From Mesotoga prima MesG1.Ag.4.2 (GTDB lineage Bacteria; Thermotogota; Thermotogae; Petrotogales; Kosmotogaceae): a stretch of 64,000 nt of DNA. This document shows positions 28,813 through 38,531 of this stretch, one piece after another; position 1 is the stretch's first letter, and every line of letters starts with the position of its first letter. The position numbers were made by a program, and so were the translations under genes. The notes under the pieces are model-generated. The model was not told the DNA's origin and did not search any database. It worked only from the letters and a program-made list of their open reading frames with translations. The stretch is taken from positions 1-64,000 of the forward strand of contig NC_017934.1 of the NCBI RefSeq assembly GCF_000147715.2, read 5' to 3'.

Positions 28813-31302
28813 ATGTACTTCGACAAGTTTTCTGAAGGTGCTGCGCAGGTCTTCGTGACAGCCCAGGACGAGGCGAGAAGTCTCGGCCACCCTTATGTTG
28901 GAACTGAACACCTCCTTCTGGCGATCATTAAAGTAGAAAATGAGCTAACAACTAGGATTCTGAGAAACTACTCGATTACATACGAGAGAATCTCCAGAGA
29001 AGTCACTTCGATGGTTGGGACAAACGTTCATCAATCTGTAGTAGGTGCCCCGCAAATGACTCCCAGAGCACGTAGAGTCATTGAGCTCGCAAATGATGAA
29101 TCTAAGATGCTGGGGCAAGACAAGATTGATGTAGAACACATAATGCTCGGAATCGTTCGCGAAGGAGAGGGCATAGCTGCCCACATATTGAAACAGATGG
29201 GAGTCAACTTATCTCAGCTGAGAAGGGAGATCATTGAGAACATAACAGGGGACTGGGAAGAAGGTGGAGAACAGCCCGAGAATGTTTTTGTTCAACCGAG
29301 CTCTACAATGGGCCCCGCCATTAAGCAACTTGAAGGTTTTGGCATCGATCTCACTGCCATGGCAAAGGCGGGTAAACTTGATCCGATAGTTGGCAGGGAG
29401 ATTGAAAGGCAGAGATTGATGGAGGTTCTGTCAAGGAGAAAGAAGAACAACCCTGTCTTGATCGGTGAGCCCGGAGTTGGGAAGACCGCTATTGTTGAAG
29501 GCCTGGCGCAGATGATCGTAGATGAAGAGGTTCCTGAAACGCTTAAGAATAAGGTAATATTCGCTCTTGACGTTGCTTCTCTCATAGCCGGAACTAAGTA
29601 TAGAGGTGAATTTGAGAAGAGACTGAAGAAACTGATTCACGTGGTCAAGACAAATGGAAACATAATTCTCTTTATCGATGAGGTACACACGATTGTTGGA
29701 GCAGGCTCTGCAGAAGGTGCGGTAGATGCTGCTAATATTCTGAAACCGGCTCTTGCGAGCGGAGAAATAAGGTGCATAGGTTCAACCACTCCCGATGAAT
29801 ACAGAAAGTACATAGAAAAGGATGCCGCACTGGAGAGAAGATTTCAAAAGATATATGTGACTGAACCTACTCCAGAAGAGTCTGTGGAGATTCTGAAAGG
29901 GATTAGACATAAATATGAGCTCCACCACAAAGTGCACTATACGGAAAAGGGCTTAGAGGCAGCGGTGACTCTATCGCACAGATATGTGTCTGATAGATTC
30001 CTGCCGGACAAGGCCATAGATATCATTGATGAGGCCGGCTCCAGAGCCCGGTTGAAGAAGCTCACTATACCAGATGAGCTTAAGAAAATGCAGGGTGACA
30101 TTGAGTCTCTCAAAATCAAGAGAGAAACTGCTGCAGCCGATCAGGAGTATGAAAAGGCCGCTCAACTCAAAGAAAAGGAGCGTTTAATACAGCAAAAGTA
30201 TAGAGATGGGTACAACGATTGGAGGAACAGAGTGGACTCTGAGATCGTCACGCTCGATGATGACGAAGTTGCCGAAATAGTTTCCAACTGGACCGGAATT
30301 CCGCTTAGGAAGCTCGAGGAAACTGACAGCGAAAAGCTGCTTACTCTTGAGAACGCTCTTCATGAGAGAATTGTATCTCAAGATGAGGCCATCTCCGCAG
30401 TTGCCAAGTCGATAAGGCGCGCAAGAAGCGGGCTAAAGGATCCCCGTAGACCGATTGGTACCTTTTTGTTCCTCGGACCGACGGGGGTCGGAAAGACCGA
30501 GTTGGCGAAGGCCCTTGCGGAATATCTCTTTGGCGACGATAAGGCCCTCGTGAGATTTGATATGTCGGAATACATGGAGAGATTCTCGGTCTCCAGATTA
30601 ATTGGAGCTCCACCAGGTTATGTCGGTTACGATGAAGGCGGTACGTTGACTGAGAGAATCAGGAAGAGACCGTTTTCAGTAATCCTGTTCGATGAGATTG
30701 AAAAGGCTCATCCTGATATCTTCAATATTTTGCTTCAGATAATGGACGACGGACGGCTCACCGATTCCCAGGGGAGACAGGTAGACTTCAGAAACACCAT
30801 AGTCATAATGACAAGCAACCTGGGCGGGGAGTTCATAAACAAGACAAAGTCATCAATCGGATTTGTAGAGTCGAGTCATGAAGAAAAAGAATACGAAGCG
30901 ATGAAGACCTCCGTTCTAGAGGAGGTAAAACGTACTTTCAGGCCGGAATTTCTGAACAGGCTCGATGAAGTTGTGGTTTTCCATCAGCTCACGAAGGATC
31001 AAATAAAGACGATCATCGATATTCTCATGAACGACATGAGAAAGAGACTGAATGAGAAGCATCTGAAGCTGATACTCTCAGAGGCCGCCCAGGAGTTCCT
31101 CGTTGAAGAAGGATTCAATCCCGTGTACGGTGCCCGGCCTCTAAAAAGAGCCATACAGAAGTATGTTGAAGACCCTCTTTCCGAAGAACTGCTTAGAGGG
31201 AGATTTCAGGACGGTGATCTGATTACGGCCGAAGTTGACAATAGGGTTCTGATCTTCAAGAAGAAAAAAGATGAGAAGACTGAAGTGAAGGCCATCACCT
31301 AG
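28813..31302 (+). CDS. clpC: ATP-dependent Clp protease ATPase ClpC
   Basis: Hexameric AAA+ unfoldase that feeds proteins to ClpP. The 829-residue protein has an N-terminal double Clp-N domain (from [13 protein letters not shown]), a first AAA domain with [10 protein letters not shown], a UVR-like coiled middle (about 420-455, [15 protein letters not shown]), a second AAA domain with [10 protein letters not shown], and the C-terminal D2-small domain ([14 protein letters not shown]). The short middle coil marks ClpC rather than ClpB. The ATG at 28813 follows GGGAGGTG. The usual Bacillus partners ctsR, mcsA and mcsB are not beside it. Confidence 0.95.
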   Translation: MYFDKFSEGAAQVFVTAQDEARSLGHPYVGTEHLLLAIIKVENELTTRILRNYSITYERISREVTSMVGTNVHQSVVGAPQMTPRARRVIELANDESKMLGQDKIDVEHIMLGIVREGEGIAAHILKQMGVNLSQLRREIIENITGDWEEGGEQPENVFVQPSSTMGPAIKQLEGFGIDLTAMAKAGKLDPIVGREIERQRLMEVLSRRKKNNPVLIGEPGVGKTAIVEGLAQMIVDEEVPETLKNKVIFALDVASLIAGTKYRGEFEKRLKKLIHVVKTNGNIILFIDEVHTIVGAGSAEGAVDAANILKPALASGEIRCIGSTTPDEYRKYIEKDAALERRFQKIYVTEPTPEESVEILKGIRHKYELHHKVHYTEKGLEAAVTLSHRYVSDRFLPDKAIDIIDEAGSRARLKKLTIPDELKKMQGDIESLKIKRETAAADQEYEKAAQLKEKERLIQQKYRDGYNDWRNRVDSEIVTLDDDEVAEIVSNWTGIPLRKLEETDSEKLLTLENALHERIVSQDEAISAVAKSIRRARSGLKDPRRPIGTFLFLGPTGVGKTELAKALAEYLFGDDKALVRFDMSEYMERFSVSRLIGAPPGYVGYDEGGTLTERIRKRPFSVILFDEIEKAHPDIFNILLQIMDDGRLTDSQGRQVDFRNTIVIMTSNLGGEFINKTKSSIGFVESSHEEKEYEAMKTSVLEEVKRTFRPEFLNRLDEVVVFHQLTKDQIKTIIDILMNDMRKRLNEKHLKLILSEAAQEFLVEEGFNPVYGARPLKRAIQKYVEDPLSEELLRGRFQDGDLITAEVDNRVLIFKKKKDEKTEVKAIT

Positions 31303-31324
31303 ATTCATTGATTGGCGAGGTTTC

Positions 31325-31350
31325 GGGGGGCACAAGTGGCCCCCTTTTTT
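31325..31350 (+). terminator. Terminator after clpC
   Basis: GGGGGC (31326-31331), a 7-base loop, GCCCCC (31339-31344) and six T's (31345-31350). A classic intrinsic terminator ending the lipoprotein-to-clpC unit. Confidence 0.9.
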
Positions 31351-31359
31351 AAAATACTA

Positions 31360-31388
31360 ACGGAGGTGTATCTCCGTATATTACGGAG
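31360..31388 (+). promoter_or_regulatory. Alternative-pairing leader before radA
   Basis: ACGGAG (31360-31365), CTCCGT (31372-31377) and a second ACGGAG (31383-31388). The middle element can pair with either flank. The right copy contains the GGAG ribosome binding site, 9 bases before the radA ATG. Pairing with the left copy frees that site; pairing with the right hides it. Whether this is used as a switch is a guess. Confidence 0.5.
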
Positions 31389-31397
31389 TCGTTCTAG

Positions 31398-32723
31398 ATG
31401 AAGAAGAAAAGAAGCTATGTCTGCGATGTGTGCGGCTATGAATCGCCCGCTTGGTTTGGTCGTTGCCCTTCATGCCATGAGTGGAACACTGCCATATCGT
31501 TTGTTAGCGAAGGAGACAAGGACGAAAACATTTCTTTTGCAGATATAGAAGTAAGACCGCTTTCGCAAGTTGACACGACCGAATCATCTCGAATTGACAC
31601 GAAAATTGAAGAACTCAATAGATCACTTGGAGGTGGAGTCGTTCCGGGAAGCGCGGTTCTGATCAGCGGAGAACCTGGTATAGGCAAATCGACACTCATG
31701 CTCCAGCTCTCGGCGCTGATCGCCGGAGAAAGGCCCGTCCTGTATATATCGGCAGAGGAATCTGCACGTCAGCTAAGATTGAGAGCGGAGAGGCTCAAAA
31801 TCCAAAGGAAGGAGCAGATAGAAGTAGTATCGGCTACCGAGATAGACTTCCTGGGATCTTTGGCCATTGAAAAGTACGGCATGATCGTCGTCGACTCGCT
31901 GCAGACAATAAAGATGTCTTCTGTACCTTCTTTGCCTGGTTCTGTAGTGCAGGTCAGGGAGTGCGCTAACATGTTGGTTTCTCTTGCAAAATCCTCTGAC
32001 ATTCCTGTCCTGATTGTGTCACACATTACAAAGGGAGGTCAAATCGCCGGCCCAAAACTTGTGGAGCATGTTGTAGATACGGTTTTGTACTTCGAATCTA
32101 GTAAAACCGGCTTCAGATTCTTGAGAACCATTAAGAACAGATTTGGACCTTCAGACGAAATTGCCGTCTTCGAAATGACTTCAGAGGGCCTCAAAGAAGT
32201 TCCCGACATCAGCAGTCTGTTTGTTGAGGACTACATTAGCGCCCCCGGAAATGTCGTTTCGGCAATCTATGAGGGTTCTCGAGCTATGTTGATAGAGGTG
32301 CAGGCATTAGTTTCAAAACCCGTTTATGGTACACCAAGGAGACTCGCCTCGGGGATACCTCTTGAAAGGCTTCTTCTTGTGACCGCGGTGCTGACAAAAA
32401 GAGCGGGAATTCCTCTTGACAGCCTAGATCTCTATATGAACGTTGCGGGAGGACTGCAGATAGAAGATACTGGCGTCGATCTGGCGATCGCAGCGGCTCT
32501 GATTTCATCTTATACAGATACTTCAATACCCGAAGGTGTAGCTTTCTTCGGTGAGATAGGTCTTGACGGAACCGTGCGCTCAGTTTCTTCTATGGAGAAA
32601 AGAATCGAGAGGGCGAAAAAATCATCCTTCATGAGGATAGTTGCACCGGAAGGAAGAAATGGTATAAAAGATGTAAAGCAACTCTTAAAATTCATCGGAG
32701 GTATGAAGAGTGGAAAGGAGTGA
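31398..32723 (+). CDS. radA: DNA repair protein RadA
   Basis: RecA-like ATPase that helps process recombination intermediates. The 441-residue protein has the N-terminal zinc finger (two CxxC pairs between residues 9 and 27), Walker A GEPGIGKST, the RadA-specific KNRFG motif, and a C-terminal Lon-protease-like domain that lacks proteolytic activity in the family. disA follows and overlaps it by 14 bases; the radA-disA pair is common in bacteria that make cyclic di-AMP. Confidence 0.97.
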   Translation: MKKKRSYVCDVCGYESPAWFGRCPSCHEWNTAISFVSEGDKDENISFADIEVRPLSQVDTTESSRIDTKIEELNRSLGGGVVPGSAVLISGEPGIGKSTLMLQLSALIAGERPVLYISAEESARQLRLRAERLKIQRKEQIEVVSATEIDFLGSLAIEKYGMIVVDSLQTIKMSSVPSLPGSVVQVRECANMLVSLAKSSDIPVLIVSHITKGGQIAGPKLVEHVVDTVLYFESSKTGFRFLRTIKNRFGPSDEIAVFEMTSEGLKEVPDISSLFVEDYISAPGNVVSAIYEGSRAMLIEVQALVSKPVYGTPRRLASGIPLERLLLVTAVLTKRAGIPLDSLDLYMNVAGGLQIEDTGVDLAIAAALISSYTDTSIPEGVAFFGEIGLDGTVRSVSSMEKRIERAKKSSFMRIVAPEGRNGIKDVKQLLKFIGGMKSGKE

Positions 32724-33789
32724 ACTGATAGAAAAAATCAAGAAAATTGCCCCGGGAACGCCCCTCCGTCACGCTCTTGATGATATTCAAGATGCCAACG
32801 TCGGCGGATTGCTGTTTTTTGTTGACGACTACAAGAAATACAGTCATTTAATGCAGATAGGATTCCTTCTAAACTGTCAGTTCAATCCGAACAAACTCTA
32901 TGAACTGGCAAAGATGGACGGGGCCATTGTCGTCGATGACGACCTTACTACAATCGTTGGCGCAAACGTCCAGTTGATACCCGATCACACGATTCCTACA
33001 AATCAGACTGGGATGAGACACCGGGCTGCAGAGAGGATGGCTAAAGAAACAGGTAGGATGCTTGTTGCAATTTCAAAGAGAAGAAATACGATGACAATCT
33101 TTCTAGGGGACTTCGCCTACACTCTGAACAATGTGGAGACTCTCACTTCTAAGATCACTCAGACGATAAGAACGGCCGAGAAGTACAAAGAGGCATTCAT
33201 CGAGGCTTTACAGGGTATAGAGTTCATGGAACGGACCGGGTCTCTTACTCTTTACGACGTTGTGAAGACAATCCAGAAAGGACTCATGGTTGCTCTTATC
33301 TGTGAGGAAGCGGAATTCACGATAGCCGAGCTGGGCAACCACGGAAGGTTTCCTTCAATGCAGCTTGCGGAGATCCTCGTCAATGTTAACGAGGAGATCG
33401 AGAGTTTAATCCTGGACTTCCACGAAGAGTTACTGGATCAAGATAGCCTGGAGGAAGTCTTCGACAAGATGAGGAGTCTCGGAGAGAAGGAGATAAGCAG
33501 TTTCGGAGTGATACTGAGAAATCTGGGTTACGATATAAATACCGCTTCTCAAGCCGTTGAATACTTCATCCGGTCGAGGGGTATTCGTTTTGCCAGACAC
33601 ATTCCCAGAATTCCTTTGCAGGTCGCCATCAATTTGGGCAAGGAGTTTGGCACATTTTCGAATCTCCTTGAAAGCAGCGAAGACGAGCTCAAAGATGTCG
33701 ACGGAATCGGTGAGAAACGAGCCTCAGCAATAAGACATGCTATAGATGTCTACAAAAAATCGGGAGAAATCACAGTTCCAGGCTTCTAA
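32710..33789 (+). CDS. disA: DNA integrity scanning protein DisA (diadenylate cyclase)
   Basis: Makes cyclic di-AMP from ATP and scans DNA for branched damage. The 359-residue protein has the DAC catalytic motifs DGA (70-72) and RHR (103-105), a helical linker, and C-terminal helix-hairpin-helix DNA-binding motifs (LKDVDGIGEKRASAIRHAI). GTG 32710 starts inside radA, so translation is likely coupled. Its tail overlaps the tail of the amidohydrolase gene on the other strand by 20 bases. Confidence 0.96.
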   Translation: MERSELIEKIKKIAPGTPLRHALDDIQDANVGGLLFFVDDYKKYSHLMQIGFLLNCQFNPNKLYELAKMDGAIVVDDDLTTIVGANVQLIPDHTIPTNQTGMRHRAAERMAKETGRMLVAISKRRNTMTIFLGDFAYTLNNVETLTSKITQTIRTAEKYKEAFIEALQGIEFMERTGSLTLYDVVKTIQKGLMVALICEEAEFTIAELGNHGRFPSMQLAEILVNVNEEIESLILDFHEELLDQDSLEEVFDKMRSLGEKEISSFGVILRNLGYDINTASQAVEYFIRSRGIRFARHIPRIPLQVAINLGKEFGTFSNLLESSEDELKDVDGIGEKRASAIRHAIDVYKKSGEITVPGF

Positions 33790-35056
33790 GCTGCTTCGAT
33801 ATTTCCCTAAGCTCCTTCTTCGAGATCCGTTGAGGCACTCCCTTGTCAAAGATCAGCTCTCCGGAATTCCAGACTTTCTCAAACGATGTATCGAAAGAGG
33901 ACTTGAGAACCAGCTGAAGGGTTATCGGCAAATTCATATCGAATTTCTCCAGATCAAGCGATGATTTCGCCAGAACAAGATCTGCTGAGTAACCCTCTTT
34001 GAGTACTCCAGAATGTTTCCCAAAAAACCTCTGAAAGAGTTTGTAATTATTGTCAAATAGCGTCTTCCTTATCTCGTAGTCGATAATTGAATTGTCAAAA
34101 CCCCTATGGCAACGTTCAGTGAGAATTATCTCTTTTGCTTCCCCGAGGATGTCCGCCCCGAGAAATCCCGTGCCGAGGCAGACCTGCATACCTCGACCTA
34201 GCAAATCTGAGATATTCGGCTGAAAGGTCCCGGCATACATTTCCGATCTCAAAGACTTTGTGACGAAAATCCTTCGAGAAGAGATTATGTCCATATCTGT
34301 CTCACTGAGGTTCCCGCCGTAGACAACACCACATTCGGGGATCAATATTCCATTCTTCATAAGCCTCTCTACAAGGCTTTCTCCCCACCTGAAGAGGCAC
34401 ACTTCATTCTCCCGCTTCATGTCGAAGATGAGCAGATTCAGATTCATCCCCTTCTCATAAAGACCTCGTAGCTTTTGAATAGCTTCCTCTTCAAAGGTTG
34501 CAAGATTGCTAACATAAAGCATCGGACAGAACGAGGCGTCTCTGGTAACGTTTTCCCAACGACCACCGATCTCGTCCAGCGTGTCTTCAGTCAGAACCGG
34601 CCCGACCGCAAGATAGACACCGTACTTCGCAGCAATCTCCCTATATAGCTCCGGATCCACATCGGGATGATCAACAACCGGACCGCTCATGGCGACTGAA
34701 CCGCTTCTAATTGCCTTCATTACGGCTAACTCAGCCGAAAGTCGAACCAGTTCGGAATTCACCTCTTTCCTTCCCGAATTAAGCAAGCCACCGAAAAAAT
34801 CGATCTCAGTTCTCTCGCCTTTCAGGACTCTGACTGGGTATGGAGAAATGCTGGAATAGATGCTGTAATGAGCATTGAAAAATGAGGGCAACAGAATGCC
34901 TTTTTCGCCATCGACTATCTCTTCATCTTCCTGGATGCTGTATTCTCTTCTTGGGCCAACGAAAGTGATTTCCCCGTCCTCAAATCTAACCAAAGCATCA
35001 TCCACAAGAGGGTTCTTTAGATCATTTGTGAATGCCAAAACGTTAGTTACGATCAT
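33770..35056 (-). CDS. SsnA-like amidohydrolase with degenerate metal site
   Basis: A 428-residue protein with the two-part layout of SsnA/TrzN-type amidohydrolases: an N-terminal beta-sandwich (IVTNVLAFTNDLKNPLVDDA), a TIM-barrel and a returning beta-sandwich (GVLKEGYSADLVLAKSS). The metal ligands look lost. The usual H-x-H appears as NAHYS (His 63, Ser 65), and the later His and Asp positions read VVYGGNLSETD and LGTGFLG, where active relatives have H and LGTD. It may be catalytically dead or use different chemistry. The ATG at 35056 overlaps the glycosyltransferase stop by 4 bases, so the two are co-translated. Confidence 0.8.
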   Translation of the reverse strand: MIVTNVLAFTNDLKNPLVDDALVRFEDGEITFVGPRREYSIQEDEEIVDGEKGILLPSFFNAHYSIYSSISPYPVRVLKGERTEIDFFGGLLNSGRKEVNSELVRLSAELAVMKAIRSGSVAMSGPVVDHPDVDPELYREIAAKYGVYLAVGPVLTEDTLDEIGGRWENVTRDASFCPMLYVSNLATFEEEAIQKLRGLYEKGMNLNLLIFDMKRENEVCLFRWGESLVERLMKNGILIPECGVVYGGNLSETDMDIISSRRIFVTKSLRSEMYAGTFQPNISDLLGRGMQVCLGTGFLGADILGEAKEIILTERCHRGFDNSIIDYEIRKTLFDNNYKLFQRFFGKHSGVLKEGYSADLVLAKSSLDLEKFDMNLPITLQLVLKSSFDTSFEKVWNSGELIFDKGVPQRISKKELREISKQLRSLEL

Positions 35057-35793
35057 CTGGAACCACCTCTTCTTGATTCTAAATAAGATCTGATAACGTA
35101 AGTCTCGAAACTAAAGAGCTTGGGAATAATTTTGAGCCGCTTTCCAGGTTCTCGAACCACTCTGTAAAGCCATTCAAGGCCGGCTCGTTGCATCCATAAA
35201 GGAGCCCTCTTAAGATTGCCAGAAACGACGTCGAAAGATCCGCCTACGCCCATCAATATCTTTGCCTGGAGTTTCTCAGCATTCTCTGCAATCCAAAGTT
35301 CCTGTCTTGGGACACCCATCCCGACAAACAAAATATCTGCAGATGAAGCGTTTATTTCCGAAACGATTGTATCATTTTCTTCTTGCGTGAAGAAGCCACT
35401 GTGATACCCGACAATGTCAATTAGTGGAAATCTTTGTTTTAGTTTTTCGGTTGTCTTTGTTACAACAGTCTCTTTAGATCCCAGAAGAAATATGCTCAAT
35501 CCCTTTTCAGCGGAGAGTTCACAGAGCTTAAGCATCAAATCGATGCCCGGAACTCTTTCAAGGTTCCTTTTGGAAATTAGCTTAATTGCTTTCAGTACAC
35601 CGCTTCCGTCAGGAACGACGTAATTCACTTTGTGTAGAGCCCTGCAATACTCCTCGTTGTGCATGTATTCGTAAGCAATCAAAGCGTTTATAGTAAGGAC
35701 GTGTGATCTAACTCCCGATTGTGTTCGCTGAATGAGTTCATTTGCTACAGAGACTAGATCCTTCTCTTCCAGTTCGAAATCTAAGAATCTCAA
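35053..35793 (-). CDS. WecG/TagA/CpsF family glycosyltransferase
   Basis: A 246-residue GT26-family glycosyltransferase, which in other bacteria adds N-acetylmannosamine or its uronic acid to lipid-linked sugars. The motifs VVPDGSGVLKA, GIDLM, FLLGSKE, and the diagnostic GMGVPRQELWI and GVGGSFDVVSGNLKRAP are all present, along with the C-terminal GLEWLYRVVREPGK. The start TTG 35793 is chosen because GGAGGTG lies 5 bases upstream; a longer reading begins at 35832. Its partner in the operon is the degenerate amidohydrolase. No other polysaccharide genes are nearby. Confidence 0.93.
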   Translation of the reverse strand: MRFLDFELEEKDLVSVANELIQRTQSGVRSHVLTINALIAYEYMHNEEYCRALHKVNYVVPDGSGVLKAIKLISKRNLERVPGIDLMLKLCELSAEKGLSIFLLGSKETVVTKTTEKLKQRFPLIDIVGYHSGFFTQEENDTIVSEINASSADILFVGMGVPRQELWIAENAEKLQAKILMGVGGSFDVVSGNLKRAPLWMQRAGLEWLYRVVREPGKRLKIIPKLFSFETYVIRSYLESRRGGSR

Positions 35794-35841
35794 ACGAACA
35801 CCTCCAAATTTCATTAAGACACGAAGAGCCACATTTTCAAC

Positions 35842-35868
35842 GAAAAGAGGAAGGCTTAGCCTTCCTCT
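35842..35868 (-). terminator. Terminator after tRNA-Leu
   Basis: AGAGGAAGGC and GCCTTCCTCT form a 10-base perfect stem with a 3-base loop (35846-35868). Read on the minus strand it is followed by TTTTCG. It should stop the tRNA-Leu transcript before the glycosyltransferase gene. Confidence 0.85.
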
Positions 35869-35957
35869 GGTGCCGAGGGCGGGAATCGAACCCGCACGGG
35901 GCTCTCAACCCCAGCGGATTTTGAGTCCGCCGCGTCTGCCAGTTCCACCACCTCGGC
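35868..35957 (-). tRNA. tRNA-Leu(CAA)
   Basis: A 90-base class II tRNA on the minus strand. The acceptor GCCGAGG pairs with CCTCGGC, the anticodon stem GCGGA/TCCGC encloses loop CTCAAAA (anticodon CAA, reading UUG), there is a long variable arm (TGGGGTTGAGAGCCCCG), the T arm is GCGGG-TTCGATT-CCCGC, and CCA is encoded. Confidence 0.97.
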
Positions 35958-36059
35958 CAGCAATAAAACTTTACCATCAAAGGTTATCAGTGTCAACGAG
36001 TTTCTTTCGGATACGCCACCAGTCAGAACGGTCGGCTTTACAGCAGCCAGAACGCTTCC

Positions 36060-36761
36060 CTATTGTTTCAGCAATTCGCCCAGCGAGAAGCAGAACTCCG
36101 GCATTCCCGCTGCCCAGGGACCTATCTCGTATGGCTGGAAGTATACGCATAGTCTTCCTGCCTTCAGGTAGAAACCCTGGTCGGTTGTGACCCCCTTGAA
36201 ATATTCCGGCCACAGGTCTTCTCGCTTTCCAATCTCTCCTGTTATCAGTTCATTCAGTCTGTCTTCAGCGGCCGCACTGTCCAAAACACTGTGAAGGGCA
36301 ACAAGGCGGCATCTGTCAACAGAGATGTTATAAGTTCTTCTGGAAGCACCGGGGTGGGCCCCGCCTGTGTACTCGCTGAAGATCATGTCGATGCTAAGAA
36401 TGCCATCGCTGAGATAAGCCTCATATAAAACATATATGCTGAATTTTCGGAATGGCCATTCGGAAGTTTTCGATTCTTCGTAAGCGGCCTGGGCCATTTC
36501 TTCGATCTGAGTTCTATAATCCGTAATCTCAGACTCAATAGTTGCGTTAAGATAGTCTTCAAAAGGCTTGTCTTTCAAACCGCTTATTGAAGGAATCTGA
36601 ATATTTATTTCGCATATTTCAGAGTCTTCGACAATGTTTTTCCCGAGAACGGATATCATGTTTCCATTGGAAAGAAAGATCTGTTCAGGAAGATCCTCGG
36701 TATAAGAAAACGCAACCGCAAGAGCGAACACCAAGTAGACTGCAATCAACAATCTTCGCAT
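36060..36761 (-). CDS. Secreted DUF4163/DUF3298 domain protein
   Basis: A 233-residue exported protein. A signal peptide (about residues 1-19) is followed by a DUF4163-like N-terminal half and a DUF3298-like C-terminal half with the characteristic SEYTGGAHP and the ending GPWAAGMPEF. These paired domains occur in the extracellular parts of the anti-sigma factor RsiV and in PdaC-type deacetylases, where they bind cell-wall material or lysozyme. Here no enzyme or anti-sigma domain is attached. AGGAGGGG precedes the ATG. It stands alone on the minus strand. Confidence 0.85.
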   Translation of the reverse strand: MRRLLIAVYLVFALAVAFSYTEDLPEQIFLSNGNMISVLGKNIVEDSEICEINIQIPSISGLKDKPFEDYLNATIESEITDYRTQIEEMAQAAYEESKTSEWPFRKFSIYVLYEAYLSDGILSIDMIFSEYTGGAHPGASRRTYNISVDRCRLVALHSVLDSAAAEDRLNELITGEIGKREDLWPEYFKGVTTDQGFYLKAGRLCVYFQPYEIGPWAAGMPEFCFSLGELLKQ

Positions 36762-37055
36762 AGAAACCCCTCCTTTTAACGATCATTCATATTGTAAATG
36801 CTACAAAGGACAGAATAAGCATCTTCATAGAAGAATAATACCACCGAGCTGCCGCTGGGTGAGCCAAAAAAGATTGTGCAATTCTTTCTCTGAAACTAAC
36901 CTCATCTTTTGTTCAAAATGAATCAAGTAAATGGGGCTTGTGCGACTCTGTCATTGATTTCAGAGGTTCGCCATTTTCAGAGCGACTGGGTTGTTTGGAG
37001 AAGTAAGGCAGAAAAACGGTATCGCGGTGATATGATTTGTAAGGGGGTGATAGAT

Positions 37056-38069
37056 TTGATTCCAGAGATAACCCTGGATATGGTTAGGGTAACCGAAGCG
37101 GCGGCCCTGTTTTCGAGTGTCTTCCTGGGGCGAGGTGACAAAGAAGCTGTGGATCAAAGAGCCGTTGATGCCATGAGAGGAATTCTTGATCTGCTGGACA
37201 TGAAGGGTACAGTCGTTATCGGAGAGGGAGAAAAGGATCAGGCTCCGATGTTGGCTGCGGGAGAGCACGTGGGTAAGTGGAACGAAGATGATCCCGAGGT
37301 TCTTATCGCTGTCGATCCAGTCGACGGGACCAGACTAGTTGCAAATGGTCGATCGAACGCGTTGAGCGTTATTGCTGCGACTGAAGACGGAAAGATCGCT
37401 CCTCTCCCAACTTACTATGTAGACAAACTGGCCGTCGGGAAAGAACTTGCAGGGAATCTGGATATTGAAGCTACCCCGCGGGAAAACCTTCGTATTGCAG
37501 CCGCCATTCTTGGTGTCAATGTATCGGAGCTCACAGTAACGATACTAGACCGAGAGAGAAACCATCCGCTCGTGGAAGCAGTTAGAACGGTCGGTGCCAG
37601 AATCAGGCTTATAAATGACGGGGATATTGCTGCCGCAATCGCCACCGCTCTTCCGGATGGAGGGACAGAAATCTACATGGGAATAGGAGGATCGCCTGAA
37701 GCAGTTCTTGCAGCCGCCGCACTTCAGTGCATGGGAGGCGAAATTCAGGTTAAGTGCTGGCCAAGAGACAAAGACGAAATTGAAAAAGTAGAAAAATCTT
37801 CTTTTGAACTCCACGCTGTTTACGGGACAAAGGATCTCATAGATGGCGAAGAAGTAGTTTTCAGTGCGACAGGGATCACTGATGGCTCTTTCCTTAAGGG
37901 AGTCCGGTTCACTCACAGTCAAGCAATTACTGATTCAATAGCAATGAGATCGAGCACGAGAACAGTAAGAAGAATAAGGGCTTATCATGAGATAGCTTAC
38001 AAAACCATAACGACGAAGTCTGGGGGAGAGGTCTCCATATTTAACAGCCTGCTTGGGAAGAGAGCATGA
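37056..38069 (+). CDS. glpX: Fructose-1,6-bisphosphatase, class II (GlpX)
   Basis: Removes the 1-phosphate from fructose 1,6-bisphosphate in gluconeogenesis. The 337-residue protein has the class II motifs GEGEKDQAPML, the metal-binding DPVDGTRLV, and GIGGSPEAVLAAAAL. The reading frame extends upstream to 36909, but TTG 37056, giving MIPEITLDMVR, is the likely start because AAGGGGGTGAT lies 6 bases before it and homologues begin there. About 290 bases of non-coding DNA lie upstream; I see nothing firm in it. Confidence 0.95.
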   Translation: MIPEITLDMVRVTEAAALFSSVFLGRGDKEAVDQRAVDAMRGILDLLDMKGTVVIGEGEKDQAPMLAAGEHVGKWNEDDPEVLIAVDPVDGTRLVANGRSNALSVIAATEDGKIAPLPTYYVDKLAVGKELAGNLDIEATPRENLRIAAAILGVNVSELTVTILDRERNHPLVEAVRTVGARIRLINDGDIAAAIATALPDGGTEIYMGIGGSPEAVLAAAALQCMGGEIQVKCWPRDKDEIEKVEKSSFELHAVYGTKDLIDGEEVVFSATGITDGSFLKGVRFTHSQAITDSIAMRSSTRTVRRIRAYHEIAYKTITTKSGGEVSIFNSLLGKRA

Positions 38070-38531
38070 AAGTCTGACAAATAAAACCCTTGATGATTTG
38101 GGATTTTTGACTAATAGATCCCACAGCGCTTTGAAAGCTGTAGATTCATTGCTGTCACTGGAAATGCCTGATTAAGAAAGCCACGCCGTCTATTCCGGGG
38201 CGTTATCAGGTTGAGAAAATCTGCGGCAGGAGAAGCATGGAGTTCCGATTTTTCATCAATTAAGTATCTTTCAGCGTTTCGAAATTGAATCGTGCACGTT
38301 TCCACCCAAAAATCTTACCGGAAACTGCAAAGAGCGGATATTGGATCCCGAAAAGTGAGCGAGAGGTTCTTATCCATATATTTGAATAGTCAATCTTAAA
38401 AAATCTGATCTTTTAGAGCTTCCAACAAAAGTCATAATTGAAGATCTTTTGCCACAAATGTTGTTGCTCTTCCGATAAGGTCTACTGCTTTTCAGGTGCT
38501 ATAATAAGCGCAAAACAACGGAGGCATTTCT
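38070..38531. other. Intergenic region with no firm gene
   Basis: This 462-base stretch holds no convincing gene. A 64-codon minus-strand frame at 38111-38305 (ending SKRCGIY) lacks a good ribosome binding site and a recognisable domain. The sequence is AT-rich from 38390 onward. The only supported element is the -10 near its right end. Confidence 0.6.
38497..38505 (+). promoter_or_regulatory. Extended -10 before the amidotransferase gene
   Basis: TGC followed by TATAAT at 38500-38505, 27 bases before the GTG start. No clear -35. It probably serves the amidotransferase-proCAB unit. Confidence 0.55.

Noticed and set aside
38111-38305. 64-codon minus-strand frame in the glpX-amidotransferase spacer
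   Set aside because: No good ribosome binding site and no family I can name; kept only as a note in the spacer entry.
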